Positions 52,067 to 62,850 are shown, counted from the stretch's first letter. The stretch: DNA of 64,000 bases from Myxococcales bacterium (GCA_012514535.1 JAAZAA010000299.1:1-64000), one strand, 5' to 3'. Numbers and translations are program-made. Notes: generated by a model not told the origin, from the sequence alone.

Positions 52067-54094
52067 TCAGGCCCCGGCCCACCAGGCGGATTCGAGCTCG
52101 TCCATCAGCCGCCGCACCAGCTCCCGGGGCGAACGGGCCTCCCGCGCCGCAGCGCGGGCGATCTCCGGCCACTGCTCGATCTCCACGGGCCCGCGCACGG
52201 CGCGATGGGCGCTGACGACGCGATCGATCAGCTCGAGCCGCATCCCGCGGGAGAAGGGCGGCACCACCTCGGGCTCGAGGCGGCTCAGCCGTCGCCTGAA
52301 CAAGGCCGGATCCTCCCCGTCCAGGGTCGACGCGAGCTCCTTCAGCTCCCGGAGGAGCGTGTTCGCTTCCTTGCGGAGCTCCGCGTAAGCGGGAGGAGTC
52401 ATCGCCAACACCACACAGGCACCCGGGAGCGAGCCCCCACAGTAGAACGAGAGCGTGCGCAGCGCCGAGCGGCGTGCTGCCTGGCTCAGCCCCGTGGTGT
52501 AGAGGTTCTCCGCCTCGTCGATCAGGAGCACCGGCCCGGAGCATCCCTCGAGGCGCGCCAGCAGCTCGAGCCACAGCAACAGCCGCCGGTACGCGTCCTG
52601 CCGGTAAGAGGTCCCGGAGCTCTTGCGGGCGAGGTCCTCGGCGCGGAGGAAGTTCTCCAGGGCCTTGCCCGGATCTTTCGCGGCATCGGCGATGAGCAGC
52701 GCCTTCTTGGCGGCGATCGCCTCTGCGCTCGTCCCGAGCGCGATCTCCTCGAGGGTCGTCCGCAGGGCGCGGAGCTTCGCCGGTGAGCGGGTCCAGACGG
52801 ACGCGCGCTGCAGGGCGCTGGGGCGGCCCCGCTTCGGGAGCACGGAGTGATCCAGCAGCCGCGACAGGTGGCGCTGCGGGTTCCCCAGATCGAGGTTCAT
52901 GCGTTCGAGGTTCAACCAGAAGACCGGGTGCCCCTGGGACAGAGCCCGCTCCGCGAGGTGCATGAGCAGGTGGGTCTTCCCGCTGCCGTAGTCCCCGACG
53001 AGGACCTGGAACACGCTGCCCGCCATCTCCGAGTGCGCGAAGAGCCGGTCGACGACGCGATCGATGCGCTCGTGGCCCACGCTCATCGACGTCACCGCCT
53101 CCGTCGGCGGCAGCCCTTGGGAGACCCGCACCAGGGAGCGGAGTGTGACCGGCCGGGTCAGCTCCGGAGAGCGGGGCCGACGGTGCACGTACTCGTAAGG
53201 ATCCTTGATGAGCTGTGTCCAGGCCCGGTGCGGAGGCGGGGGCTCCGCCGGCGAGGGGACCTCCAGGCGCGTCAACAAAGGCGTCAGCGTGCGGATCGAG
53301 CGCGGCCCCTGGAAGAGCCGCTCGTCCCCGGTGATGACGATGCGCGTGCACACCGCGCCGCGCCCCGAGTCGAAGTTGTCGACCAGCTCCCGGAGCACCG
53401 TGTAGGACTTCTCACGTTGACGCTGGGTGCGCAGGGTCAGCGCGCCGCCGTCGTGAAGGAGGACGAGCAGTCCCTTGTATCCCAGGGCCCGCACCAGCCG
53501 CGTCAGCTCGCCGAACACCCGCTGCGCCGTATGAGGTCCGAGCACCGAGCGGACCTCGGCGACGGCGCGCCCCTTGAGCTCGACGCCGCGTGCCCACGCG
53601 TCGAAGGCCCGCACCTCGCGATGGGCGTCGTCCTCGGCCGCCAGGTAGGCGCGGCAGAGGGCCGTCAGATCGCCGCTCGCGTCGAACTCCCCCGTGGCCT
53701 CGTCGAAGCGGTCCAGGGACTTGCGGCCATGCCGCGCATGGAACTCGTCGAGCAACCCCAAGATGCCGGCGACGCGCGTCTCCCGGGCGGGTACCAACGC
53801 GTCCAGGAGCACGGCCACCAGCTCGTGCAGCGCCGCCAGGCTCATCTCCTCGAGGGAGAGCCGCGCCGTCACCCACCCCCGATCCCGAGCCCGCTTGGAG
53901 AGCTCGCGCACCAGCGCCGCCTCGCGCGCGGGAGTGGCGCACTGGGTGAGCGTGACGGAGCTGGCGTCACAGAGCTCGAGATCTCGGAGGGCCTGCTCGA
54001 AGCGGGCCACTTCGTCCTCGACGGTGGAGACGGAGCGGGCAGCGGCAGAAAGCTCCGCGCCTTGCGCCGTAGTGGGGGCAGTCGCAGAAAGCAT
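52067..54094 (-). CDS. BREX-type (DUF2791-like) ATPase with two tandem modules
   Basis: A 675-aa P-loop ATPase of the BrxC/BrxD-related DUF2791 type. The second half has Walker A (GDYGSGKTHLLMHLAE, near 370) and Walker B (VLLIDEAENLY, near 525), followed by TPPAYAELRKEA and a helical C-terminus. The first half resembles another copy of the same module (GYKGLLVLLHDGGALTLRTQ, then YTVLRELVDNFDSG) but lacks a Walker A, so it looks degenerate. No other BREX gene is nearby. I use the ATG at 54094; the track starts at 54157. The function is unknown; regulation or stress response are possible. Confidence 0.7.
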   Translation of the reverse strand: MLSATAPTTAQGAELSAAARSVSTVEDEVARFEQALRDLELCDASSVTLTQCATPAREAALVRELSKRARDRGWVTARLSLEEMSLAALHELVAVLLDALVPARETRVAGILGLLDEFHARHGRKSLDRFDEATGEFDASGDLTALCRAYLAAEDDAHREVRAFDAWARGVELKGRAVAEVRSVLGPHTAQRVFGELTRLVRALGYKGLLVLLHDGGALTLRTQRQREKSYTVLRELVDNFDSGRGAVCTRIVITGDERLFQGPRSIRTLTPLLTRLEVPSPAEPPPPHRAWTQLIKDPYEYVHRRPRSPELTRPVTLRSLVRVSQGLPPTEAVTSMSVGHERIDRVVDRLFAHSEMAGSVFQVLVGDYGSGKTHLLMHLAERALSQGHPVFWLNLERMNLDLGNPQRHLSRLLDHSVLPKRGRPSALQRASVWTRSPAKLRALRTTLEEIALGTSAEAIAAKKALLIADAAKDPGKALENFLRAEDLARKSSGTSYRQDAYRRLLLWLELLARLEGCSGPVLLIDEAENLYTTGLSQAARRSALRTLSFYCGGSLPGACVVLAMTPPAYAELRKEANTLLRELKELASTLDGEDPALFRRRLSRLEPEVVPPFSRGMRLELIDRVVSAHRAVRGPVEIEQWPEIARAAAREARSPRELVRRLMDELESAWWAGA

Positions 54095-54201
54095 GGGTTG
54101 CCTGTGACTACCGCGAAAATCCCCGTTCGTGTCCAGAAATCTCGCCATGAGCGGCATTTTGGCCCTATTTCGGGCTGAAAAATGTCAATCAGGGCCCTGT
54201 T

Positions 54202-57200
54202 TCACGTGCCGACGCCTCCGCTGACGTCCCCTCGAGGGCTCGGGCGGGTCCCTCCTCGCAGGCCGCGAGGGCGGGGACTCAGCTCGGCGAGGCCCACGTT
54301 TCCATAGCGATGGTGATGGATACAGATGGACTGCTCCACCAAATAGCGGAGCAGTTCGACGCGCCCCCAATCCGAGACCGGCTCCGCCTCGATGTGGGCG
54401 TCCGCCGCCCCGAACACCCGCCACGCGTCCTCGCCCTCGCAGCCGATGAGACGCACGCGCGCCGGCACCCTGCCCTCCCAGGACACGGGGAGCTCCTCGA
54501 GGGTCGACACCCGCCGCGCCCGGGCGAGCCACGGGTGCCACGGGCTCACCTCGGGGCCCACGACGAAGAAGCGCAGCGCCCCCGCGAGGAGCTCGTCGAC
54601 GAGCAGGAGGCTCGCCACGTCCACCCCCTGGGCGGCGCGCCCGAGCACCACCGCGACGTCGCACGGCCGGTAGCGGAACCAGTTCGCCTCTCCCAGCAGG
54701 TGCGCTTGTAGATGCTCGGCGGGAGCCAAACGCTGGAACGCTTCCAGGTAACTCTGCTGCCGCGCCGCAAAGCGCTCACGTTCGGCGCGCGCCAAAGACT
54801 GGACGAGGGACGAGACCACGGTCGACACGCCGACGGATACACCCCGGTCCCCGTCCACCTCGGCGCCCGGTCCCGAGGACGTCCCCCGCTGCGCGCGGGG
54901 GCGCAGCACTCGGCACAGCTGCTGCACATAATTGGGGCCCCCCGCCTTCGCCCCGGGGCCGAAGCTCGAGCCCTTCCATCCACCGAAGGGCTGCCGCCCG
55001 ACGATGGCCCCCGTCGTCGTCCGGTTCACGTACAGGTTACCGGCCCGCATGCCCTCGACGAACAGCGCTTGCTCACGTTCGTCGAGGCCGTGGAAGCCGG
55101 CAGTGAGGCCGTAAGCGGTGCCGTTGGCGAGCCGGAGCGCGTGGGAAAGATCCTCCGCGGCCAGCACGGCGAGCAGCGGACCGAAGAGCTCCGTGCAATA
55201 GACGTGGCTGCCGGGCGTGACGCCCAGCTTGATCCCTGGACCGAGGAGATGGGGGTTCTCCGCGGAGCGCGAGGGCTCGAGGAGCCAACGCTCGCCTGCC
55301 TCCAGCTCCAGGCCGCGCGCCAAGGGCCCCGCGGGAGGTCGGATCAAGGGCGTGACGAAGGAGCGCGGATCCCAAGCGGATCCCATGGGGAGGCTCGCGG
55401 CGGCGTCGCGGAGCTGACGCAGAAACGCGGGGTCGTCATGCAGCTCACGCTCGACGATGAGCAGGCTCAGCGCGCTACACTTCTGACCGGCGTGCGCGAA
55501 CGCCGACCGCACCGCGTCGCGGACGGCGAGCTCCCGGTCGGAGACGGCGCTGACGATCATCGCGTTCTTGCCCCCGGTCTCCGCGAACAGGCGGATCCCC
55601 GGTCGCAGGCGGCGAAACAGCCGCGCCGTGTCCGTCGCCCCGGTCAAGATCACTGCGTCCACGCGCGGGTCCACGACGAGCCTCGAGCCCACGGACTCGT
55701 GACACGGGACGAACTGCAACACGGCTCTCGGGACCCCGGCGCGCCACAGCGCCTGCGCGCCGAGGTACGCGATGAGCGGCGTCTCCCCCGCTGGCTTGAG
55801 CAACACGGCGTTCCCCGCCGCCAGGGCGGCGAGCGCCCCTCCCAGAGGGATGGCCAGGGGGAAGTTCCAGGGCGGGGTGACGAGCACCAGCCCCCAGGGC
55901 GCCGTCTCGTACTCGCGCTCCAGCTCTTCGGCGGTGGCCGCGTAGTACTCGGCGAAGTCGATCGCCTCGCTCACCTCCGCGTCTGCCTCCTCCAGTCGTT
56001 TGCCGCCATCGAGGACGAGCGCGCGGATGAGCTCCTGCCGCGCTCGACGGAGCTCGACCGCCGCGCGGCGTAGGGTGAGGACCCGCTCCTCCAGAGGCAC
56101 GGCGCCCCAGCAGGCGGCGCCATGGCGCCCCTGGGTGAGCGCTTCTTCGATCTCCTCCTCCGTCGCCCTCCGCGCCACGTAGGGGACCACGCCGGGCCGC
56201 GAAGGATCGAACCCGGCGGTCGTGGGTCCGTCCCAACGTTCACCATCCCCCAGGCTCAGGGGTACCCGCTCCAACGCCGCCCCGGGGACGAGACACTCCC
56301 GCAAAAATGCGCGATCTCCGGGCCGCGAGGGGTCCGTGTCGGGTTCGTTGACGAAGCCGCCCGCGGTGGCGGCCTGGGTCTCCTCGTTCGCCTCCCGCGC
56401 GGCCCCGCGCACCGCCGCCCGGAAGGGCGGCTGCTCCACGTGAGCGGAGAAGGCCCGTTCGAAGCGCTGACGCTGGATCTCGAAGCTCGCGTCGCCCACC
56501 GCCATGGCGAAGCCGTGTCGCAGAAAGTTCTCTTCGGCGGCGTTCTCGTCGAAGCGGCGCACCAGGTAAGCCACCGCGCTCGGAAAATCCTCGGGCTCCA
56601 CCGCAGGCACGTAGAGGAGCACCTGGCCGCTCACGCCCTGCACCGCCCGCCGCAGCGGCTCGGCCATGCCATAGAGCATTTCGATCTGGACGCGCTCCGG
56701 ATCCTGCGCGCGCTCCCGCAGAATCAACGCGTAAGCGATGTCGAACAGGTTGTGGCTCCCGACTCCGACGGACGCCACCTCCAGGGCCGAGTCCTCACAG
56801 GCGACGCGGAGCATGTGCTTGAACTGCGCGTCCACCTCGGCCTTGGCCCGGTGCACGGGCGAGGGCCAACCGCGCAGAGACGACTCGACCCGCTCGAGGT
56901 TCGCGTTCGCTCCCTTCACGAGCCTGAGACGCACCGGCGCGCCACCGAGGTCGAGACGTCTGCGAGCGAACTCGAGCAACCGCCGCTGCCAGATCACCGC
57001 GTCCGGAAGATACGCCTGGAGCACCAGCCCCGCCTTCACCCCGAGCAGCTCAGGCTCTTCGAGCAGGCTCATGAACAAGGTCGAGGTGAGCTCGACGTCC
57101 CGGTAGGCTTCCATGTCGAGGTACACGAGCTTCGGTGGCCGCGCCGCTGCGGCCGCCCGGTAGATGCGCCGCAAGCGCTCCCGAAGGACTGCCAGGGACT

Positions 57201-57849
57201 CCTCGAAGGCGTACAGGCTCGTCTGGCTGGAGAGGGCCGAGACCTTCACGCTGAGGGTCGTCACGTCCGGACGGCCCGCGAGCTCTTCGTAGCGACGCCC
57301 GTGGCGCGCCGCCTGCTCCTCGCCCACCACCTCCTCACCCAAGCGGTTGAGGTTCACCTGCAGCTCACCGGCGCCTTCCCGGCGGAGGATCGCCTCGAGC
57401 TCAGCCCGGCCGCGCACGAGATACGCAGAGGCCTCCTCGGCGACGGCGCGCTCGACCGCGAGCGCCGCCCACCCCGGGAACACGGCGCCGAGACGGGGCA
57501 AGGCGCGCAGGCCGAACTTCTGCCAGCCCTCCAGCGCGTCCGGGATCCCCAGCCGCTCCTCGAGGTGCTCGACGACGGCGACCAACCGCTCCGGAGAGGG
57601 GCGCCTGCACGCCCGGTCCGTCAGCGCCACCGTGAAGCGCTGGGCTCTCGGGTCTTGCACGAGGCGCGCCGTGCGCAGGCGTCGACGACGCTCCTCGAGG
57701 GTCTCCATCCGGCGAGCGGCGTCCCAGAGGGCGGTGGCGAGCTCGTACGTGAGCGACGGGTGGGTCGTCGGAGGAGCATCGCGGGCGCGCTCCAAGACGC
57801 GGCGCGCCTGGCGCAGAACCCCGAGCTCGTCTTCCGTAAGAGGGGCCAT
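54202..57849 (-). CDS. putA: bifunctional proline dehydrogenase/P5C dehydrogenase
   Basis: A 1215-aa enzyme that oxidises proline to glutamate. The PRODH barrel covers about 106-450 (LSVKVSALSSQTSLYAFEES, then LRLVKGANANLERVES and GSHNLFDIAYALI). The aldehyde dehydrogenase domain covers about 530-980 with VTPPWNFPLAIPLGG, ETGGKNAMIVS (Glu near 755) and HAGQKCSALS (catalytic Cys near 790), ending FGGWKGSSFGPGAKAGG. A further region of about 235 residues follows, of the C-terminal ALDH-like kind seen in some long PutA proteins. The ATG at 57849 has GGAGG very close upstream; the frame is open further. It is divergent from deoC. Confidence 0.92.
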   Translation of the reverse strand: MAPLTEDELGVLRQARRVLERARDAPPTTHPSLTYELATALWDAARRMETLEERRRRLRTARLVQDPRAQRFTVALTDRACRRPSPERLVAVVEHLEERLGIPDALEGWQKFGLRALPRLGAVFPGWAALAVERAVAEEASAYLVRGRAELEAILRREGAGELQVNLNRLGEEVVGEEQAARHGRRYEELAGRPDVTTLSVKVSALSSQTSLYAFEESLAVLRERLRRIYRAAAAARPPKLVYLDMEAYRDVELTSTLFMSLLEEPELLGVKAGLVLQAYLPDAVIWQRRLLEFARRRLDLGGAPVRLRLVKGANANLERVESSLRGWPSPVHRAKAEVDAQFKHMLRVACEDSALEVASVGVGSHNLFDIAYALILRERAQDPERVQIEMLYGMAEPLRRAVQGVSGQVLLYVPAVEPEDFPSAVAYLVRRFDENAAEENFLRHGFAMAVGDASFEIQRQRFERAFSAHVEQPPFRAAVRGAAREANEETQAATAGGFVNEPDTDPSRPGDRAFLRECLVPGAALERVPLSLGDGERWDGPTTAGFDPSRPGVVPYVARRATEEEIEEALTQGRHGAACWGAVPLEERVLTLRRAAVELRRARQELIRALVLDGGKRLEEADAEVSEAIDFAEYYAATAEELEREYETAPWGLVLVTPPWNFPLAIPLGGALAALAAGNAVLLKPAGETPLIAYLGAQALWRAGVPRAVLQFVPCHESVGSRLVVDPRVDAVILTGATDTARLFRRLRPGIRLFAETGGKNAMIVSAVSDRELAVRDAVRSAFAHAGQKCSALSLLIVERELHDDPAFLRQLRDAAASLPMGSAWDPRSFVTPLIRPPAGPLARGLELEAGERWLLEPSRSAENPHLLGPGIKLGVTPGSHVYCTELFGPLLAVLAAEDLSHALRLANGTAYGLTAGFHGLDEREQALFVEGMRAGNLYVNRTTTGAIVGRQPFGGWKGSSFGPGAKAGGPNYVQQLCRVLRPRAQRGTSSGPGAEVDGDRGVSVGVSTVVSSLVQSLARAERERFAARQQSYLEAFQRLAPAEHLQAHLLGEANWFRYRPCDVAVVLGRAAQGVDVASLLLVDELLAGALRFFVVGPEVSPWHPWLARARRVSTLEELPVSWEGRVPARVRLIGCEGEDAWRVFGAADAHIEAEPVSDWGRVELLRYLVEQSICIHHHRYGNVGLAELSPRPRGLRGGTRPSPRGDVSGGVGT

Positions 57850-57919
57850 ACCTCCAAATCTGTCATGCCCCACGGAGTTCGTCACCCAGGGCCCTCCGGC
57901 GCGGTATAGGGGATACATC

Positions 57920-58633
57920 ATGTCCACCGCCGCCATCGCCGCCCTCATCGATCACTCCGTGCTGCGCCCGACGGCCACCCTCGCCGACCTCGAGGCAGGC
58001 TGCTTGCTCGGGCGACGCGTCGGCGCCGCCAGCGTCTGTGTGCTTCCCCATTTCGTGCCCCGCGCGGCCGCCTTGCTGCGGGGCTCTCCCACGTGCACCA
58101 GCACGGTGATCGGCTTCCCCCATGGCGGGCAGACCTTGTGGGCGAAGGTGCGCGAGTCGGAGCTCGCGCTGGAGCAAGGAGCGACGGAGCTCGACGCGGT
58201 GGTGAACGTCTCCCTCGTGCTCTCGGGCGCCTGGGCTCAGGTCGAGGAAGAGGTCCGCGCGCTGACACGGACGTGTCACGACGGCGGCGCTCGCCTGAAG
58301 CTCATCTTCGAGACCTGCTACCTGAACCGCGAGCAAAAGGTGCGGCTCTGCGAGATCGGCAGCGCGGCGGGCGTCGACTGGGTCAAGACCTCCACCGGCT
58401 TCGGCAGCGGCGGCGCCACGCCGGAGGACGTCCGGCTGCTGCGGGAGAACTGCCCAGCCAGCGTCTCCGTCAAGGCCTCCGGAGGGATCGGCACCTTGGC
58501 GGCGCTGCTCGAGTTCCAGGAGCTGGGCGCCAACCGCATCGGTACCAGCCGTACGGAGGAGATCCTGCGTGCCGCGGCCGACGGGGAGGCCGCGCTCCCC
58601 CGCTCCCCTGCCCCAGGCACGCACGACCGATGA
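57920..58633 (+). CDS. deoC: deoxyribose-phosphate aldolase
   Basis: A 237-aa class I aldolase that splits 2-deoxyribose-5-phosphate into glyceraldehyde-3-phosphate and acetaldehyde. It has [19 protein letters not shown]-type strand, [26 protein letters not shown], and the Schiff-base lysine in WVKTSTGFG, then [10 protein letters not shown] start at the ATG at 57920 with AGGGG upstream; the track ORF begins in putA antisense. It is followed by lhgO after 52 nt. Confidence 0.93.
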   Translation: MSTAAIAALIDHSVLRPTATLADLEAGCLLGRRVGAASVCVLPHFVPRAAALLRGSPTCTSTVIGFPHGGQTLWAKVRESELALEQGATELDAVVNVSLVLSGAWAQVEEEVRALTRTCHDGGARLKLIFETCYLNREQKVRLCEIGSAAGVDWVKTSTGFGSGGATPEDVRLLRENCPASVSVKASGGIGTLAALLEFQELGANRIGTSRTEEILRAAADGEAALPRSPAPGTHDR

Positions 58634-58685
58634 GCGCAGAGGTTCAGGGGAGCCCGGCGGCGGCCGTTTCCCCATCGAGCTCCTC

Positions 58686-60023
58686 ATGAAAGAAGCGGAT
58701 GTCGTCGTCGTCGGGGCGGGGATCGTCGGTCTGGCGACCGCCTACCAGCTAGCCCATCGCTATCACGGCCTTCGCATCGCCCTGCTCGAGAAGGAGGCGG
58801 GAGAGGCGCACCACCAAACGGGTCGCAACTCGGGAGTGCTCCACTCCGGCATCTACTACAAGCCGGGCTCCCTCAAGGCCGAGAACTGCCGCCAGGGCAA
58901 GAAGGCGATGGAGGTGTTCTGTGCGGCCGAGGGGATTCCCTACGAGATCTGCGGCAAGGTGATCGTCGCCACCGTGGAGGGCGAGCTCACGGCCCTGGAG
59001 AACATCTACCAGCGAGGCATCCAGAACGGCGTCTCCTGCAAGCTCATCGATCCGCCGGAGCTGCGAGCGCTCGAACCCCACGCGCGCGGCGTGCGAGCCA
59101 TTCATGTCCCGGAGGCGGGCATCGTGGACTATCGCGCGGTGTGCCGGCGTCTCCGGGAGCGCATCGACGAGCATCCGGGGAACCGCATCGTGTTCGGGGC
59201 GGAGGTCCGCTGCCTCGAGGCGATCCGGGAGGGGGGGCGAGAGCGCGTCCGTGTCACGACGACGGCCGGCGACTTCTGCGCTCGCTTCGTCGTCAACTGC
59301 GGCGGGCTGCAGTCGGATCGCCTCGCAGCGTTGGGCGGACCCGCTCCGAAGCTGCGCATCGTGCCGTTTCGGGGTGAGTACTACCAGGTACTGCCGGAGG
59401 CCCGCGCCCTGGTCCGGAACCTCATCTATCCCGTGCCACGGCCGGAGTTCCCGTTTCTGGGCGTCCATTTCACCCGCATGATCGACGGGTCCGTGGAGTG
59501 CGGCCCCAACGCGGTGCTCGCTCTGGGGCGCGAGGCCTACCAGAAGTACGAGGTGAACCCCGAAGACCTGCTCGAGGCCCTCACCTACCCGGGGTTCCTA
59601 CGGCTCTCCGCCCGCTACTGGCGCGTCGGTCTGGGAGAGGTGCACCGCTCCGTCAGCAAGGCCGCCTTCGTGGCGGCCTTGCAACGCCTGCTCCCGGAGA
59701 TTCGGAGCGAACACCTGATCCCCGCGCCCGCGGGGATCCGCGCCCAGGCCGTGGCCCCGGATGGATCCCTGGTGGACGACTTCCTCCTCCACGAGAGCGA
59801 GCACGTGCTCAGCGTCGTCAACGCACCTTCTCCGGCCGCGACGGCGTCCCTCAACATCGGTAAGCTGATCGCGGGACGCGTCGCGGCCCGACTCGCCCTG
59901 GAGCCGAACCCCGCGCGCGTTCCCGGCTCCCGGGCGACCACCACTGCGCCGCCCACCAGTCAGGTGCCGCCCAGCAGTCACGCGCCGCCCAGCAGTCAGG
60001 CGACGCCGGCCATCGAAGGCTGA
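58686..60023 (+). CDS. lhgO: L-2-hydroxyglutarate oxidase
   Basis: A 445-aa FAD enzyme of the DAO family: [18 protein letters not shown] (FAD-binding), [24 protein letters not shown] (LhgO signature), [16 protein letters not shown], and [16 protein letters not shown] near the end. It oxidises L-2-hydroxyglutarate to 2-oxoglutarate. A Pro/Ser/Thr-rich tail of about 40 residues with repeated PPSSQ/PPTSQ units is an addition to the family core, and its last 28 nt overlap the convergent MscS-family gene. Start at the ATG at 58686. Confidence 0.92.
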   Translation: MKEADVVVVGAGIVGLATAYQLAHRYHGLRIALLEKEAGEAHHQTGRNSGVLHSGIYYKPGSLKAENCRQGKKAMEVFCAAEGIPYEICGKVIVATVEGELTALENIYQRGIQNGVSCKLIDPPELRALEPHARGVRAIHVPEAGIVDYRAVCRRLRERIDEHPGNRIVFGAEVRCLEAIREGGRERVRVTTTAGDFCARFVVNCGGLQSDRLAALGGPAPKLRIVPFRGEYYQVLPEARALVRNLIYPVPRPEFPFLGVHFTRMIDGSVECGPNAVLALGREAYQKYEVNPEDLLEALTYPGFLRLSARYWRVGLGEVHRSVSKAAFVAALQRLLPEIRSEHLIPAPAGIRAQAVAPDGSLVDDFLLHESEHVLSVVNAPSPAATASLNIGKLIAGRVAARLALEPNPARVPGSRATTTAPPTSQVPPSSHAPPSSQATPAIEG

Positions 60024-62071
60024 CGTTCACTGCTCAGGGACACGCCCGCTTCCCGCAGGGCCTCCATCAGCGCGAAGAACAACGCGTTGCGCACGTCGGG
60101 GCGGCCGCTGGCCACGCTGATCCTGTAGCGGACGAAGGTGGCCTCGACCGCGAGCACCTCCACCTTGACCCGCTCGCCGACCTTGGACGCGGCTTCCCTC
60201 AAGAGCTCGGCCGTCCGCTCGCTGTGATCCGCGACGCAGAGCTCGAGGTTCGTCCGCGGCCGCGTCCCGACGATGCGCGTGCTGTGGAGGAACGACAGTA
60301 AGTGCGGCACCCTCACCTCCAGGCCTTCCGAGTCCTCCAGCCGCACCTCCAGGAGGCTCAGGGCGACGACGCGCCCCGAGCGCCCACCGAACTCCACGAA
60401 GTCGCCGATCCGCAGCCGGCGCCCGAACAGGATTCCCGTCCCGGCGATGGCCGACGCGAGCAGCGGGGTGCCCGAGAGCCCCAGCGCCGCCAGGGCGATG
60501 ACCCCGATCTTGCCGAGAGCGCCCTCGTCGTCTCCGGTCACGACCGGCGCCGCGAACACGACGGCGCCGAGCACGATGGCGACCCGGAGCAGGATGCTCG
60601 TCGGCGCGGCGAGGTCCGGAGCCAGCCACCGGAGCTTCGTCTCCCCCCGCGCGACCCCCGCGAAGAAGAGGTCGACGAACCGCACCAGCACCGCGATGAC
60701 CGCGATGGCGATGAGCGCCACGACCACCACCGGGAGGGACTTGGCGATGCGAGCCATCAAGCTCGACAGGGGCGTCAGCACGATCCCCGTGAGATCTTGC
60801 GTATACTCCCGCGTGGACTCGAACAGGCTCAGGGTCAGCAGCAGCCACAGGTAGACGAGGCCCACCCGGAGCACCCACTTGAGCACCTCGACCCCGAGGG
60901 CGACCGCGCTCCGGATCGTGGCTGCGTCCACGACCTCCACCGACTGGAGGCGGATGCCGGGGATTCTCTCCCGGTGTGCTGCGACCCAAGCGCGAACGCG
61001 CTCCGTGATCTCGCTCGTCTTGCGGAGCAGCAGCAGGGCGGCCAGGGTCAGCAGCGCCGCCAGGGAGAAGGAGAAGATCGTCGTCGCGATCGCGCTCCTC
61101 TTTTGTTCGGCGCGGATCACGTCGCGGAGCTCGGAGGCGACCCGATCCGCGTGGACACCAAGGGACGCGTCCCCCGCGGCGATGGCGTCCTCGGCGGTGA
61201 GGCGCAGGAGCGGGAGGGTCCCCGCGTACACCACGGTCGCGTCACCCAGACTCTCGACGCGAACGGACTCCGGCTTCTCCGTCTCCACCGCCTTGCGGAT
61301 CGCCTGCTCCGCGCTGCGCGCGCGGTCTTCGATGCTCACCGTGCCCTGGGCCACCCGCACCAGGTAGACGTTCTTTCCTCCGATGCGGACGGCGACCGGC
61401 TCGGGCTTCGGGGCCTCCTCTTCGGGAGCAGCAGCCTCCGCGGGGGGCTCCTTGGCCGGAGCGGCAGACGCAGCGGGCGGCGACTTCGACGCCTCGGCGG
61501 CGGCAGCGGGGGCTTCCGCGGGAGGCGTCTTGGGCGCGTCCGCGGCGGCGTCTTCGGGCCGCGTAGGGGGAGCGCTGGTCGGCGACGCAGGCGCGGCGGA
61601 GGCCGTTGCCGGAGCCACCGGAGAAGGAGTCGATGGCGCAGCGGAAGGCTCCTGGGGCGCCGTTTCCGGCGCAGAGGGCGCCGCGGTGGCCTTCGGAGGC
61701 TCACTGGCCTTGGGGGCGGCGCTGGCCTTCGGGGGCGCGCCGGCCGGCGGCGACGTGCTCGGAGTCGAGGCCTCGGACTTCGACGGCTCTCGGGCTGCGG
61801 GTGAGGCGCTGGCTTTCGGAGGCTCCTGCGTCGCTCCGGAGGTGGACGCGGGCTGACTCGTCGTCGGCGCCTTCGGAGCCGCCGTGGGCGTCTTCGGCTG
61901 CCCCGCCTCGCTGGTCGTCCCGCTTTTTTGGGGGGGTGCCGTGACCTCGCCCTGGGTGGGCTGGGACGTCTTCGAGCCGTCGCCGTCCTGAGCCAGCGCG
62001 CCGCCCACGGCCAGCCCTCCGATGGCGAGCAACGCGGTCACGGACATCCACAGACGGAAGCGTCGTTCCAT
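59996..62071 (-). CDS. MscS-family mechanosensitive channel with Ala/Pro-rich N-terminal region
   Basis: A 691-aa membrane protein. It has a signal peptide (about 1-25, ending VGGALAQ) and a periplasmic low-complexity region of about 180 residues rich in Ala, Pro, Ser and Lys (units such as [16 protein letters not shown]). A folded domain follows, then several TM helices and the MscS pore region ([41 protein letters not shown]), and a C-terminal beta/alpha domain. The channel would relieve osmotic pressure. I start at the ATG at 62071, since the codons before it do not form a signal. The long plus-strand ORF 60302-61804 is its antisense shadow. Confidence 0.9.
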   Translation of the reverse strand: MERRFRLWMSVTALLAIGGLAVGGALAQDGDGSKTSQPTQGEVTAPPQKSGTTSEAGQPKTPTAAPKAPTTSQPASTSGATQEPPKASASPAAREPSKSEASTPSTSPPAGAPPKASAAPKASEPPKATAAPSAPETAPQEPSAAPSTPSPVAPATASAAPASPTSAPPTRPEDAAADAPKTPPAEAPAAAAEASKSPPAASAAPAKEPPAEAAAPEEEAPKPEPVAVRIGGKNVYLVRVAQGTVSIEDRARSAEQAIRKAVETEKPESVRVESLGDATVVYAGTLPLLRLTAEDAIAAGDASLGVHADRVASELRDVIRAEQKRSAIATTIFSFSLAALLTLAALLLLRKTSEITERVRAWVAAHRERIPGIRLQSVEVVDAATIRSAVALGVEVLKWVLRVGLVYLWLLLTLSLFESTREYTQDLTGIVLTPLSSLMARIAKSLPVVVVALIAIAVIAVLVRFVDLFFAGVARGETKLRWLAPDLAAPTSILLRVAIVLGAVVFAAPVVTGDDEGALGKIGVIALAALGLSGTPLLASAIAGTGILFGRRLRIGDFVEFGGRSGRVVALSLLEVRLEDSEGLEVRVPHLLSFLHSTRIVGTRPRTNLELCVADHSERTAELLREAASKVGERVKVEVLAVEATFVRYRISVASGRPDVRNALFFALMEALREAGVSLSSERQPSMAGVA

Positions 62072-62181
62072 GCGACCGGCCGAAGCTCGACCCGCGCTCT
62101 TGTCGAAGGACCTCTGGAGACTCACGGGGCCAGCATTCATCGAGCTGGACCAGGAACGCAAGGAATCCGCAGTCGCCTACC

Positions 62182-62850
62182 CTAGGCGGAGAGATACCAG
62201 AGCGCAGTCCCTGCCACACCGCCTCCCGCTGCGACGGCCCAGAGCCACGGCAGCCACTTGCCCACACTCTCCGTCGGGAGCCTCGCGAACATCGCGTCGA
62301 TGACCTCACCTTGCGCCTCTCCGAAGGCGCTCCGCGGCATCCACAGGGGCGCCTCGTTCCGGAACCAGAGAAACCACCCGTCGCTCGACCGGGAGACGCG
62401 CTCGATCCCCTCCCACGGGACCTCACGAACGGCCCCCGGCGAGCTCACTCGGAGCCCGCCGGGCCCGAGCTCGAACGCGACATAGCGCTCGGCTGGTGTC
62501 CAGAACTCGGCGATTTCCCGCGCGCGCCAACTCGGCCACAGGTGCGCCAGGGTCAGCATCACCGCGACCGCGTTCAGGAGCGCCGTGGGCACACCGAAAT
62601 AAGCGCCGACCAGGGCCCCCAAGACAAAGACCCCGGCCCCGGGAAGCAGGAACGGAAAGGACCGCCGCCATCCAGGGAGCCGACGGGCGTGCGTCACGAG
62701 GTCCGGATGCGGGATCCAGGCTCCTCCCTCCGCTCGGGGAGTCTCGCGCTCTCCCGCGCCCCCTGGGGCGAGGGACTTCCCTCGCTGCTGCCTGGGTCCG
62801 GAGACATCACCGGGAACCCTTGGATCCGGAGAGGAGGAGTGAGCACCCAT
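62182..62850 (-). CDS. YcxB-like membrane protein
   Basis: A 222-aa protein with a charged N-terminus, two adjacent hydrophobic segments (about 72-110: FLLPGAGVFVLGALVGAYFG, ALLNAVAVMLTLAH), then a soluble domain of YcxB type (VSSPGAVREVPWEGIERVSRSSDGWFLWF, APLWMPRSAFG) and a final hydrophobic segment. YcxB-like proteins have no known reaction. The start is uncertain between the ATG at 62850 and the track start at 62898. It lies 110 nt upstream of the MscS-family gene on the same strand. Confidence 0.7.
   Translation of the reverse strand: MGAHSSSPDPRVPGDVSGPRQQRGKSLAPGGAGERETPRAEGGAWIPHPDLVTHARRLPGWRRSFPFLLPGAGVFVLGALVGAYFGVPTALLNAVAVMLTLAHLWPSWRAREIAEFWTPAERYVAFELGPGGLRVSSPGAVREVPWEGIERVSRSSDGWFLWFRNEAPLWMPRSAFGEAQGEVIDAMFARLPTESVGKWLPWLWAVAAGGGVAGTALWYLSA

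Noticed and set aside
52067-54094. A complete BREX defence island
   Set aside because: No pglX, pglZ, brxA/B/L or nuclease gene is present; neighbours are polysaccharide and proline genes.
56122-57909. 595-aa plus-strand ORF
   Set aside because: Antisense to putA; shadow composition.
60302-61804. 500-aa plus-strand ORF
   Set aside because: Antisense to the MscS-family gene, repeats reflect its Ala/Pro region.
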